Below, in pieces: positions 27,103-40,059 of a stretch of 64,000 bases of DNA. Position 1 is the first letter of the stretch. The number at the start of each line of letters is the position of its first letter. The notes beneath the pieces are model-generated. The model saw only the letters and a program-made list of their open reading frames with translations, was not told where the DNA came from and did no database searches. The position numbers and the translations under genes are program-made. The stretch covers positions 125,944,533-126,008,532 of the forward strand of contig NC_088171.1 of NCBI RefSeq assembly GCF_028769735.1, read 5' to 3'. Source of the DNA: Zonotrichia leucophrys gambelii. Taxonomy: Eukaryota; Chordata; Aves; Passeriformes; Passerellidae.

Positions 27103-30100
27103 AACCCCTCAAAATTAATATTATTGTCTAGAATTTACCTTCTCATGTGCAGATCCCACATGATCAGTGCTGTCAGTGCAATATGAGTAGTTTACAACAG
27201 AAAATATCTTTTCCTTACAGCAGCCAGTCTTTCCCAATGATATCCTTAAGAGATCATTATCAAAGAGCAGTATTTATGGTACAGGTTACAAATCAGCCAC
27301 CTGCATGGAATAATATATTACAAATTATTTTAACTCTGACAAGTACCACAATAACAAGGAAAAAACCAATTCTCAGTAGTCTAAAACACCTATGGATTAG
27401 TACTTGGAAATACTAGATATGCCCAAATATCAAGATTCACCAAAAGCAGACTTTAGCTTTAGCAAGTTCAGGCACATTGTTGCTTCTTGTGCTCTTCCTG
27501 TGACAATAATAGCTTCAAGATGACCTTTGCTGACTTTATTAGAGAAGCATTCACAACCTAAACCAGAAGGGCAGAAATAAAACACATCCTGTTAAATGTG
27601 CAATAACGCATTTCAGCTAAGTCTGACGAAACCTAGTGCTAGGTTGCCTCAGCCTGACCTCCTTTCTCTTGAAGGTGTTTTTGGTGATTCATAAAGAACT
27701 TTCACATTTAGGGCATTTCAAAGCCACAACTCAGCAGGAGTTCTGTTAAATGCTCCTCAAACAGGTTTGTGAGGCACATGGATACAATTGGAGAAATTGT
27801 AGACTACTTCAGAAGAGCTATCAAACTAGGCTACCATTTAACCAATGATCTTTCCTCCCAGAAAAAGTCATTTTAGGAGTTTCCAAGTTGTTCATACCCT
27901 TTGCATCAGATAATTTGGTTTTGCTCAGTGTTGTGTTCATGTGTACACTTGTGTTTCCATGGAGATACTTTTTCTTCATATGAATATTCTGAGAGTTCCT
28001 GCATAGCAGCTAAATGCAAAGCCTCCCATGCAGTGGGAAGCTCACTCCATGACCCTACTAAATAGAAGCTCAAATATTTTTAATGGATGTGTAAGAATTC
28101 CAGACGGAATTTTTGTTCCCGTGAAAATACTGCAGTTCTATCACTACACTCCTGGGGAGAACTGTGGTGCAAGGTGGGAGAACTCACAGGCAGCTTGTGT
28201 AGTTCTATCATATAATTTAAAAAATTACCTTCAAATATATGGTTTCATCATCTTTGATCAGTGTAAATTATCATTCATTTTTACAGGAAAAATTTTTCAT
28301 ATTATATTTCATAGCCATACCAACATCCTTCCAAACTTGTAAGAACTTCCTGGTAATGTTAATTTCTGGAAGGAAACAAACTTACAGGCCTTGGACCTAC
28401 ATATGTATCATTATGATGGCACTAGAAAGTTGCAGAATAATTGGCTGACTTACTGGTAGCATGGTTTCAATGTGTTTGTGTGCGAGTCCACTTGCTACAG
28501 TTGTCTCACAGTAGTAAACTCCTGCGTTTCCAAATATTTTTTGTCCAAAGATCCCGACAATATGTATGCATATTTCCCAGATTATATTCACTTTCCATCC
28601 AGTTGTGAAAAGTCATCCTTCCCTATAATTTCTAATCCTCTCTGAAAGAAAAGGCAGGTAGAGCAGCACTGATTCCTACCACAGCTGCTGGCTATTCTTT
28701 CTGTCCCTCAATAACAAAGCTTTGCTCTCTTCACATTGAAACAAACTTTGGCTCGAAACGTAGCCTCCTTCATGATGCAAGGCAGACCTCCCCATGCCAG
28801 AACTGCCCATTAAATACTGACACTCGCAGCAATGGTTTCAGAATTGAGACTTTTTGGAGCTGCCTAGGTATAGATTTAACACCAGGAAATCAAGAAAGTA
28901 ATTAAGCATTTGAGCACCAAAGTGGATACCTACCTATTGCAATTATGAGAGGCTATTATTTCCTATTTTCCTAAAAGTCCTACAGAGACAAGTACATTGT
29001 TCTCAGTGGGACAAAATTACACTCTGAATTAATTACTCACTAATTAGAGAAAGCTTTCTTGCCCCACACATTCTCCTGCTGAATTGTTTAGCATAAAACA
29101 CTTCATATCTTACCACATTTGAATGGGTACTCTTCGCATCAGGAACTGGTAGCTTTTCCCTACCTTGTCTTTTATTTTTTTTTCTATACAAACCACTTAT
29201 ATGACCTTGCAGTACTCTGACACTCAAAAATTCTGCAATCTTTAATGCACTAAGTTGCTTATTTGGGGAAACAGAAATGCAACTACCTTCAAAAATGGAT
29301 GCATGAGACATAGATAGCGTAGGAGCCAGAAGGGGCACAAGGAAAGTTTGTAATTCTTGCATTTCAGCTCCCATGGGGTCCCAGAGTGCTGACTTGGTCA
29401 CCCCACATTCCTCTACAACTTGAAGTGCACTGCAAAGGGATTTATAGCAGCTGGCATCCTGTGCTGGGAAATGTCTAAGTTAACTCACTGTTAATACCTA
29501 GAAGTAGTACAGGTTTTAAATTTGTCCTTCACAGAAGATTTGGTACTTTGTTCAGTGTTACCAAAGGCATTTCCTCCAGGAAGAACTCTGTCCTTCTGCA
29601 CCCGGGTTGTTTCTGTCTCAAACAAGTAAAGGTCAGGGTCCTTCTTGGAGCATTGTTAAAGGAATGCTCTTTCTTCTCACGTTATCTACCAGATCAAGGT
29701 TGCAATATCCATGCTATGTAGGGATAGCAATTTCCAGTGCCACTCTGGGCTTTTTGCTATTTTCAGGAGAACAGAGAGTGCACTATTTGCCTGTGCAGGA
29801 TTGAATCAAGTTTAAAACCATGAAATCCTCTACAGAAACCTTTCCAGATTTATAAAGGTATAATAGAATTAACAGTGTAGATAACAGAAAATTATTTTAT
29901 GTAAATCTTGGAACACTGCTATTACATGAAGTATTATTTGCACTCATTGCTGATAGTAATGTCTCATATATATCTCACTCATGGTATATACTATACCAAG
30001 TCTGTATTTGGTAGTCTCTTAGGGAACAGGCAGAAAAGCAAAGAGCCCTCCAGTCTCAAAGGAATAAATATCATAATACATCATAAGGTACTGATCTGAA

Positions 30101-32925
30101 AACAGCACACAGTAGTGTATTCTGTTTCAGGGTCTTTGGGATTTCCACTGAAGGTCAAAGCTTCCTTATTATCATTTTGAGTTTACCTTGCCTATAACCA
30201 CGGGGCTCCTGAAGCTGAGGTTTAAAAAATAGCTAATTAAATACATAAATAATTGTGCCCTATGAAACTAAAGCAACCAGTGTTAAGACTTTGTTAACAA
30301 AATAAGGAGACCTTGAGGTGATATTTTTCTGGTGAGAGCTAATAGCAAAGTTTGAAAGAAGCACTGAGTGTTTCAGTCTCCTGACAGAAGGCACCATATA
30401 AATTTCTCACTGCTATAATAATTTTATTAATACCTCCTTTAACATCTTTAAAGTTTGTAGGGCAGAAATCTTTTATATCAATTTGTCTCCACACTAATGC
30501 AGCTTAGAATTCTCTTGCTCTGTTCCTGTATGTTCACATACCCTGTGTCAAAGGCTAAGTACCACTCAGAATATATGACCTTGAAATCATTCACAACATT
30601 TGGTCTGTAATACTTCAGAGCTATGCATACTTTCCTTACTGCAGCTGTGGGAAATTTGTCACAGTCTTATAGCAGACTCTGCTTCTTAAATAAGGAAAAA
30701 ATCTGTCATTTCCTTCAAATGTTCAAAAATAGGCTGCTTATAATTATGCCACACCACTGAGTTGTCTGTCTTTGCCCATAGCAAACAAGTAATTTCTTTC
30801 TTGTGTGGAAAATGCTTTCTGTGCGTGAATTTTCTCCACAATGATGCTACGATTGAAGAAGATGGAACATGCAGTTCCAAGGAAAAAAAAAAAAAGGCAG
30901 CTATGTTTACTGGGAGCATGACAGCTTTCAAAGAGAAAAAAAGAATGCTGTTCTCTTCCTTCCTGACTTTCTTTTCTGTTGAGGGCAGCTTGAATTTGCC
31001 CTAGATTCTTGCAAATATTTTTTATCCCTATTAGTCACTACCTGCAAAGGTTCTCAGCAGTGCCTATCACTGTGGAGAGCTAATGACTGTCAAGTCATTC
31101 TTGGTTTGGAATTTAATTGTTACCTTGTAAATCTTTACCAATTTCTGTTGACAGTTCCAAGTGACATAAAGGCTTCTATGTTTCTCATGGTGCTTTAGAC
31201 AATAATTAGCCTAAATATTTCTAAAGCTATATGGCCTAATTAAGGACTCTAGATTAGGTCTGGTTTTAGGTATCTATCAGATTTTAAGCTTCCTCCCACG
31301 GCACATGAAAGAGTCAATACCGTAATAGGTTACATTGCATTTTCCAGGTGCAAGACTTCAGAGATCCCCAAATGTGACATTTTTTTGAACCATGTAAAAT
31401 TGCATCATTGGGCTTCATTAGTTGTGGCTGTGTCCTGGGATTTCTCCAGGGTATCTGGAGTATTTTAACTTTAGCTATCTGAAACACTTTGGGTCTTTTC
31501 TGTCTGAGTTGTTCCAGGTACTGACTGAGTGCATTACCAGTGTCCAATTCTGGTTTCTTTTTACTATACTTTAGAATTATTTTCTGCCAACTTTATTTAA
31601 AAATAGATGCATATTTTGTTTTAGTGTCATTATAGTTTCTTCATAGCTACTTTATAATTTATTTTAATCTTGTTTTTTCATGTTATGAACTATATAAACA
31701 TAGCCTACATTTAAAATGTAAGAAAAGTTGTGATCCCTTGCACAGACTAATCTATTAATGTATACAAAATAAAATGAGACAAACTAATGACATAAGGAAC
31801 ACAAAGGTTCAAAGCATATTGTCCTTGCTGTTTATGGATTTTCATTGAGTCTGGATGTCATATCATCCTAGATAAAATTGTATGTGTATAAGTTCTTGAT
31901 AAAATCCCATTAAATGCCTGTGCTACTATCATTTTGGAAAATTTCCTGGTTTTCCTGAGGTCTTTAGTAAATCAGTAGGGTAGAAGAGTATGCTTTTTGC
32001 TTGATTTTCAAATCCTTGCCTTGCAGTTAGGCATAATAATGATGAGAGAAATATTGGCATGTTTTACTCCTCTGCTTTTAAACTTACTATTTGTGCTCTG
32101 AGTAGCTTTTTCCTCACTAGTTTATTGATTTTTCAGCAGAGCTGACTTATACTACGCTTAGGTGACAGCTACCCCAGATGCCATAACATATCAGAGGTGG
32201 CTGTGCAGGGATCATGGTGCCTCCTGTTCAGGTGCAAAAGCAGTGGGGAAATAGAGGATGGGGATATTTTCCCTTGACATATTGGATATTTAAGTAATGG
32301 TGTAGAGGCTATCAATAACACCGTAGCTTAAAGGAAAGAACAAATTTCTTTGGATAGACTGCTTAGAGCTCAAAGAAAACAGTGTCTGAGTCACAACTGA
32401 AGGCAGCCTTTTTCATGGAGAGAACTGCATGGTGACAGTTTAAAGTGGGCCACCTACAGAGAGATAATACTTAGTTCTATTTAATTGAATGGATCTATTC
32501 AAACACCTCCAGCAGACTTTCAGATATAGGGGAGTTTCATCACTAGTCAACCAAAGTAAATTTTTTGATTTTGAATGCATCACTCTGTTTGTATGTCATT
32601 TATGCATGTTTGTATGCCTCACCAACCCCAAGGCACATGCAAGGGACCTGAGCTGCACACAGAAGGACCTTGCTCATCTGGAAAAGAAGTCTGAAGCACA
32701 GAGCAGAAGACCACAAAGTACCCTTTTTTTTTTGTCTTGAATTGGCTCACCAGACCTTGTGACTTTTGTAAATAGCTGGTTTGATGTCATTGCCCATAGA
32801 CCAAGGAATGAACTGATACAGTTCTGCATATCCAGGATAATTCACACCACATCATCTCAGTGGTCTCAGTAAAGTTGTCTGTAATGATACTTTATATGAC
32901 ATTTTCCACTGGAGAAGAAAAAACT
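27103..32925. other. Noncoding, nothing specific seen
   Basis: This is unique DNA of mixed composition. Short frames on both strands (for example near 28,028-28,342 on + and 29,033-29,401 on -) show no domains. An RFX-like word, gtttccatggagat, lies at 27,953-27,966. No gene or interspersed repeat was recognised. Confidence 0.55.
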
Positions 32926-32927
32926 TA

Positions 32928-32955
32928 AATAAAAAAAAAAAAAAAAAAAAAAAAA
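32928..32955 (+). repeat. AATAAA followed directly by a 25-base poly-A
   Basis: AATAAA (32,928-32,933) runs directly into 25 A residues (32,931-32,955). That arrangement could mark the 3' end of a retroposed transcript, but I recognise no gene sequence upstream. I also found no matching target-site duplication. A plain A-tract is equally likely. Confidence 0.6.
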
Positions 32956-35575
32956 CTGAAAGAACTGCAGAAACCAAATGAAATCCTGTCAGAGCCTGGG
33001 ATACACTAAGCTAGAGGAGGTAGAGACAATATTATGGAAGGAACTGATCAGCGGAAGTATTCATGAGCTAAAGAAGGGAAAGCAAGCTGAATGGTGATCC
33101 TAGAAATGGGTACTGGTAGTATTAGAGTATCAGATGTGTTGGGAGCGGGATGGCACAGACCCTTCATCAAAAGTGTATTTGAAGATTGCCAGTGCATCCT
33201 TAAAATGCAGAGGCTGAGAGTCAGGAGTGAGAGAGTGGTGTGCTTGGTATGAAAAATTAGGAGACAGCAGGATACAGGCAACCCCTGGTGGATTCAATGG
33301 GTTCACTCCATGGAGGTGTCAAGGTCTTTTGATCCTTTTTTGACAACGTAGTGATATTTGCTGAATGCAGGTGAACAGACAGTGTAATTGGGAAAGTATA
33401 TACACACTTTCTTGGTTAATTAGAGTAGGCTGTCTTAGTGACCCAATTTCTTCTGCATGACCAATGGGGACCTCACACAGTCCCCCCAAACTCCTTAAAA
33501 CTTTGTGCCAACACATATATGCAGTCACAGGAAATTTGTTTGCAAAATCAGAGCTTTTTTCTGAAGTTCAAATCCAAAATTCACTATCATGCCCAATAGA
33601 AATTCCAATAATCTCAGATACTGGTAAGCCAGTTATCTGCATAGTAACAGGAAAGAAACAATAAAAAACTAGTTTGGCCCATGTTAGTGCAATTTACTAT
33701 GAACTATATTCAGTTTTCAGTCTATGTACTAGCTTTCAGTGCTGTTTTCCCTTTTTCCTCCTCTCTCTTTTTCTGTTTAATTTTCTTTTATTTTTTTTTC
33801 TTCTTTTCTCTATTTATTTTTGACTATAATTTAATACTACTTTTCTTTTGCTTTGCTTTCCTCCTGAAACAATTTTCAAGTCTCTCCTAGGCAATAGCTG
33901 ACCTTGCTGTTAATTATTTGCCCACAGTTGTGGAGCTGTATCATAATGCAGAGCAACAGTACTGAATAGGGCCATCCATCTTCAGCCTCTTAAACTATGA
34001 AACCTCATCTACAAATAATGAAAATCTTCTATGCCCTACAGGTTCTAGATTCAGATTTGATTCTTGACTTGCAGCTGAGCCCTAGCAAGCACACAGAAAG
34101 AAACCTGCCTCGTTTGTCAGTGAAATCATTTTTATGTCAATGATACTGAGAAAAGTGTTAGTTATGAAAATAATACTTACTACCTCAGTCTATGTTAGAA
34201 TTTATTCTAACACCTAGACAAAAATACCAAAGAAATTTCTCACTGTCTGGGGGATTACAGACTTATTTTACCACTCTTTTATTTACTTGTGTGTTTTGTT
34301 TGCTTTTATTTACCCTTTTTTCCCTTCTGTTTCATTTTACTGTGTTATGAATTACACCCAATACCAACAGGTTTGGGTGGGTTTTTTTTGTGTGTGAGAA
34401 ACAAGCAATAAAATACGTGCTCTCTATTTTTCCTCTTGCTGTAACAAATGCTGTGCAATATTTACTCCTAAGCATAGGTGGGACTTGAAATCAGAAGGCA
34501 GGGTGAGCAGCGAGAGTGCTGGATGCACACACACCTTGCAAGAATGCTGAAGCCCAATCCCTGCAAGGGGCTTTGCTGCCACCATCTGATACAACCTTCA
34601 ACTGCATTTGCTCATGTACTAGTATGGAGAATTTTGTGGGGGTAGGAAAGCCCGATTAATGAAGGAATCTGTGGATGATTCGTAACCACAAATCTATCTG
34701 GAAGTGAGATTCAAAAACAAAGTTTGTAATAAATTAATTCCCAAGTTAGATCTCGTTACAATTAATAGCCCAGTTTGTCAGAAAGGGAACCTGGGACAAC
34801 ATGCTTTTTGTCCTAAATTGTCAGGAGAGAAGGAGTCTTTCGTGAGGCAAATTGCAGCAAGAGCTTTACTGCAATGGTCGAAGCAATTTACATAATTTGT
34901 TTTAAATCTTCAGGGACCACCTCTTCAAGTCATATCTTTTAATATGGCCTTGATCTTTACCAGGCAGGGTTAAAAATAAGCTCTTGAATTGTTGTCTAAT
35001 TATGCAAAGAATTTTTCAGGTGTATTGGACACTTAACAAATTACATGGTAGGAAACAGTTATCCTCTGTGTTAAGTCTTCAGCAGTCAAGTATAATAGCC
35101 AAAGATCATCATGCATTCACAGAAGATTTTGCTTTTTTAATTCCAAATAAGAATAGCTTGTCACTTTAAAGCATCAACACAATCTTACTATTATAGGAAA
35201 GATTATTTTACCCATAAGTCACGTGTTCTTTCCTTATACTCTGTGTGACATGAAAGCAGACATTTATATTGATCTTTGCTGGCTCACCATCTCAGCTAGA
35301 CCCATTCTTGCATCTCCTCTATTTCCTGGGCTGTGTAGGATCCAAATCTGAAATTCTGGTTTACTTACATTCTGCTTTAAAAAATGGATATTTGTTCCAA
35401 TTCTTTTTTGAACCATGTTTTTTGGTTGTAATGGGCAAAAGTAAAAGAGGAAATAAAATTCAAGAGGGGGGAAAAAAGAAAAGGAACAGAGAAAATAACA
35501 GGACGAAACAGAGTGGTGAAACAGATGTTTGGCATCTGGCCATAGTGGAATGAACTCTCTCCACACTGAATTCTG
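32956..35575. other. Noncoding, pyrimidine tract only
   Basis: This unique DNA contains a T/C-rich tract near 33,742-33,820. No gene, RNA or transposon was recognised. Confidence 0.55.
33742..33820 (+). repeat. Polypyrimidine low-complexity tract
   Basis: About 80 bases are nearly all T and C. It is a low-complexity stretch and does not lead into a recognisable exon. Confidence 0.75.
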
Positions 35576-35579
35576 TATT

Positions 35580-36060
35580 TGTCTTACACTGAAAAATAAT
35601 TAACTTGTAGAGCAGCAGGTTCAGAGAGCCGTGAATGTGGTGATCGAGGCAATTAGCCCCTATCAGAACCATTGTTTCAGGCTCTCTGAAAAGTCAACTG
35701 GGTATTATTAGCTAGCCCTCTGCAGTTAGATGAGTCAGACAACTTCTTTTTAAAAATAAAGTCGACATTCCAGAGCACTTGTATGTGACAGGGTGAATTC
35801 AGTAGCAAATTCCAGCCATGGCATGTGTAAGCTCATAATTATGATATTTACAAAGCTGGGAGAGGCGGAAAAGTGCTTTTTTTCCCCTATTATTTATTGG
35901 ATTAATTTTATGCATTGCTGACCACCCTCTCGAGTAATTGTTATTTAGGATTCTCCTTTTCTTACCATCTTTTCCCCCGTTGCTGTCGATGTGACAGGTT
36001 TGGTGGTGCGCAGTGACACCCATTAACTGTACTACAAGTCTTTTGCATTCTTGTCACAGG
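35580..36060. promoter_or_regulatory. Candidate conserved enhancer-like block
   Basis: This repeat-free, complex segment lies just before the clearest CR1 copy. It carries a homeodomain core in caattagc (35,650-35,657), an AP-1 word tgagtca (35,731-35,737), the 10-bp palindrome cataattatg (35,834-35,843), an OTX/CRX-type ggatta (35,899-35,904) and gagtaattg near 35,932. A perfect 11-bp inverted repeat pairs 35,620-35,630 with 35,680-35,690. Dense mixed factor words in otherwise plain DNA are typical of vertebrate developmental enhancers. The function is inferred. Confidence 0.3.
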
Positions 36061-36175
36061 TTCTTTAACAATGATACTCAGAATGTATGTAGGATATTGC
36101 CTAAAAGGAGGAACAGATGACTTAATTTCCATCAGGTCAGCAGAATTTATAATTTTGACACTGTCTGCCCTCGTT

Positions 36176-36447
36176 CAATGGCTTTAAACTACAAGAGGGT
36201 AGATTTAAGTTAGATGTTAGGAGGAAATTTTATACTGTGAAGGTGATGAGGCACTGGAATGGGTTGTCCAAAGGTTGTGCTCAACTCCCCATCCCTAGAA
36301 GTGTTCAAGACCAGGTTGGATGAGGCTTTGAGCAACCTGGTTAAGTGGAAGGTGTCCCTGTTCATGGCAGGGATGTTGGAATGGATTTTTAAGGGATGTG
36401 ATCTTTAAGGTCACCTACCAAAACCATCTATGTAATCTGCTGATTCC
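36176..36447 (+). mobile_element. CR1 LINE, 5'-truncated copy (end of ORF2 and 3' UTR)
   Basis: This is the clearest repeat diagnostic of a bird genome. It runs from a degenerate 'ctttaaactacaagaggg', through 'aggcactggaatgggttg', 'gaagtgttcaagaccaggtt', 'gagcaacctggt' and 'ggaaggtgtccctg', to a decayed 'aaaccatctatg' tail. These match, in order, the last part of the CR1 reverse-transcriptase frame and its 3' UTR. The copy has many substitutions and no intact frame, so it is an old, dead insertion. Its 5' truncation is normal for CR1. Confidence 0.92.
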
Positions 36448-39400
36448 ATCCTTCAAAACTTAATAAAGCAGGCAATCCTTTCCCTCTGTTCTGAAGCTTT
36501 ACCTATTTCAGAGGACATTAAATGAACATTTAATTGAGAAAAGCCTCAGCACCACAGTTCAACTTCCATAAAAACCCAGAGGACGGTGCCCTAGAATTGA
36601 AATCTTTCAGCTCTTTTGTTGTCTATGTCTTAGCACACAGAGGCAAAGTTTATAGAGAGTGGAATGGGCGGAAGCATGAAAATCTGTCTCATGGCTGAAT
36701 CTCTTGCAGTCATTCAGATTTACTCTCCCGTCAGCCACAAACTGAATTGTTTTGTACAGAGGCTTGCAGCTGTCTGTGTTTGGCCTATCTTTAAGCACTT
36801 CCATACATAAAATTAAGCTCTATAGATGTTCACCCTGCATCACTGTAGGAAGGGACTGGGCAAGCATTTTGGAAATCTATGTACAGAAGAGCCCTGAAGT
36901 GCACAGAGATTTATGGAAAAGCAAAATACTTAAGGTTGCTATGAAGAAATCTTGAATGAGGAGTATTGTTCATGCCGGTGATTGTATTTTAGAGTGCTTC
37001 ACTGTATATTGCCCAAGTGACTTTCTCCTGGTGAAGAATCTTAACTGCATTATAAGGTTACTTTACGGAAAGCACATAGACTTAATCAAAAGTTTCTATT
37101 AGCAATATTTTGCTCAAATTCTATGTTCTACTCCAAGGTAGTGGGCTTCTTAAGATACTGCTAGTATTCTGCAGCATATACTACAAAAAAGGGAGAAAAC
37201 AATTTTACCAAATATGTTTAATAGTGACATTTAGTCCATAGGAATTCAGATTTTACTTTCCTTGTGCTCAAGCAACTTTGTGCTATGCACTATTCAGGAA
37301 AATTTTCTGAACTTTCATTAATGTATTTCTTTTGAGACATTTGCCCTCTTTGCAGCAAACAAAACTCTTTCTAACCTAACAGACTGATGTAATAGCAGAC
37401 ATAATTATAGACATAATAATTCTGCTTAAAGAACAGTAAGTTATTCCTGTGGCAGCATAGTTTTTTAGTTACTGAGAATGGTCTTTGACTAAAAGCTTCT
37501 TAAAATATGTTGAAATAGAGAATTTTACTCAATTTCTTGGCAGGAGTAATTGTGCATAGGTATATAATCAAAATCATCTTCGGGCTAGGCTGTGAGTCTG
37601 TATATGGTCTGGGCAAGTTCCATGGCTTGTTTGTTATTTCATCATGATCCTAATCATTGAAATAGCAAACCTGATGGAATGTGGCAGGAATCATTTCTGC
37701 ACTACAATTAGATTTTTTTCAGATGAGAACTTGGGGACCTAATATTTTCCTATGGTTAAGAACCTGTTACAACACTTGCCTTGAACAGAGATTTTGGATC
37801 CATATTTCTGGCATACACTGCTGTGAATCCTTTAACTTCCACAATAAATAGGCACTAAACTGTTCCCTAGGGAGAGAATAAATTAGTACATGTTTGATGC
37901 TCTATGGAGTCCCTGGGGACCCAGTGAGGAAAGGCAGAGGAGGGGTCCAGAACCATACTCAGTTCTTTTCTATTCCACCTACCCTGCTCTGTTACAGGCA
38001 TGGAGAACCCTGTCAGAATCTGCCGTCCTCTTGCTCAATACTTCCCATGATAAAATTATTTTCCAACTCCCAAGACCACAGAGACGTTGCTGAGAGATAC
38101 TGTCTGAACCTCTCAGGCTGCTTTATATATGCAGAAAACAGTGGCTATAAAGGAGTAATAAAAAAAATATACTATTTGTATTTCTGATCACGCTTGTTAC
38201 GATCTTCATTTCTTTTTCTTAAGAAAAATTCTTGAGATATGTCACTGATAGAGAAGCTAAGACAGGTTTTAAAGCATGAATATTACTGCCTAGGTTCATT
38301 TTACTTAACGCTTATTCATGCAAAGAAGCTAATTGTTAAGATGGATATGAAATTAAACCTTCAATTCAATGATAACTCTTGTCATCCTTACTTATGACTT
38401 GCTTAATTATAATGATTGTTCCTCTGATTGTAAACAAATTGCCTATACTTCACTTTCAAACCTGCGCTTTTAATTTGGTAAGAGAAATTTCATGAATCAT
38501 GTACATATCGCAGAAATAAATCTGCTGTCTTGACCTTCAGGTAGGGTAGAATGGATCTTGGTTTTATTGCGAGGTATTGCAGCATTTTACTGCCATTGTG
38601 TCTTTTCTTTTTATATCGATACAGAAGTTCTCTATTGTTAGCAAACATGGAGTTTTAATCTTTTTTTTTCTATCTCACCTGAGCAGAACTCAAATGTTGC
38701 ATATCGAGTTTAGGTTTTCATTTTTTAATTTTAGCTACAGTGCTATGAAAACATTAAAGCAAGGGAAATAGAAATAGAAACGGGAATGGGAATATAAATG
38801 GAAATAACAGAAATAATAGAAATAGAAATAATGGAAATATAAAAAACCTTCCCAGAACCTTTTGAGTTATGCCACATATATGTTTCTTTTCCTAATTCAA
38901 TAGAACTTGAATTCTCTGGAATTCTCCTCAAGAAATTCTCCTCAGCCATTTTTTCTCTTCTTCAAGTAGGTAACTGAGAGCAAGTAAATTTTTGTTGTTG
39001 TTGTTTTGGTCAGAAACTTCATCACAATTAAGGGGCATAATGTGCTTTTTATGAATAAGAGAATAATTCTTAACTTAGGCTTTGCCTTCAGGATTCATAG
39101 CCAATTCCACTGTTATAAAAAGGAGCTAAAAATGTTCAGCTACACCTAATGGTAATTAGGCTGAACCAAGGGATGTTCCCAGGATCAGGGCCTAAATCAT
39201 CCAGAGAATAAGTTTTTAGAATCATCCCAGGATGGTTTAGGCTTTTCACTTATCTGGCAGCACAAAGGCATATTTTGAAAAAAATCTTGAGTCAAGGACC
39301 GTTTTTATAGTTACTCTTGCTGCAGCTACCTTGTGTCGGTGTAAAAGTGTTTAATTGTATTGACATGGGCTATTCCACTATAGTCTGATGCAAGACAAAA

Positions 39401-39659
39401 TTCCTAAGTGGGTTTCATTTTCAGGTACCCTGAAAAGGTTGTTAAGGGGTCTTCAACATCCAGAAATTCTCAATTACATATCATTGCCAGTAAATCTCAA
39501 TATTCCAGGGCCTGGATGAGAGATTGTTATTTGAAGAGCAGAAAAAAAGCAAAATTTTTTTGAGAATTTTTCTGTCTCAACAGAACAGTGACAACAACTG
39601 CATGGGTTTGTATGCAAAACCCCAATGAAAGTTGTTACAAGCCTTGGGGAAAAAAATTA
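36448..39659. other. Noncoding, simple repeats only
   Basis: This unique AT-rich DNA contains a 12-bp tandem pair at 37,397-37,420, the GAAATA-type microsatellite at 38,763-38,841 and a TTG run near 38,989-39,008. A 25-base patch near 39,219-39,245 faintly recalls a CR1 end on the minus strand. No gene was recognised. Confidence 0.55.
38763..38841 (+). repeat. Degenerate (GAAATA)n microsatellite
   Basis: About 80 bases consist of GAAATA/GGAAAT units with interruptions. The minus strand reads as an Ile/Ser-rich frame, which is a by-product of the repeat. It lacks every other base pattern expected of a gene. Confidence 0.85.
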
Positions 39660-40059
39660 CAAGATTGTGGTGGTTTTCACAGGGGTCCCAGGACAAGAGA
39701 AGAGACAGAGATCTGAGTCCATGTTTCAGAAGGCTGGTTGATTATTTTATGACATATATTATATTAAAAGAAAATTATATATTAAAACTATATTAAAAGA
39801 ATAGAAGAAAGGATTTAATCAGATGGCTAGCAAGCAAAAATGGAATGATAATAAAATCTTGTGATTGACCAGTGAGTCTGAGACAGCTGGACTGTGATTG
39901 GCCATTAATTAGAAACAATCACATGAGACCAATCAAAGATTTACCTGTTGCATTCCACAGCAGCAGAAAATCATTGTTTACGTTTTATTTCTGAGGCCTC
40001 TCGGCTTCTCAGGAGAAAAAGGAAAGGATTTTTCATAAAGTGTGTCTGTGACACAAGAT
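39660..40059 (-). mobile_element. Solo LTR of an endogenous retrovirus with 6-bp TSD
   Basis: The LTR body is 39,666-40,053 (388 bp). It begins TGTGGTGG and ends TGTGACA, giving TG...CA termini, and is flanked by perfect copies of caagat (39,660-39,665 and 40,054-40,059). A 6-bp duplication fits ERVK (class II) integration. The sequence resembles an LTR family I associate with songbirds. Read on the minus strand it gives CCAAT-type words (ccaatcac), an AT-rich promoter-like section, ataaaataat and then a U5-like end, so minus is the likelier orientation. The AT section carries three copies of tatattaaaa (39,760-39,798). No internal retroviral genes or second LTR flank it, so it is a recombined solo LTR. 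The family name is not certain. Confidence 0.88.

Noticed and set aside
29033..29401. Minus-strand frame of 122 codons
   Set aside because: No domain, no splice signals and no matching neighbour.
39219..39245. Possible CR1 end on the minus strand
   Set aside because: Only about 25 bases recall the CR1 terminal region (agaatcat...ggatggtttagg), and the sequence then diverges fully. It is too short to call.
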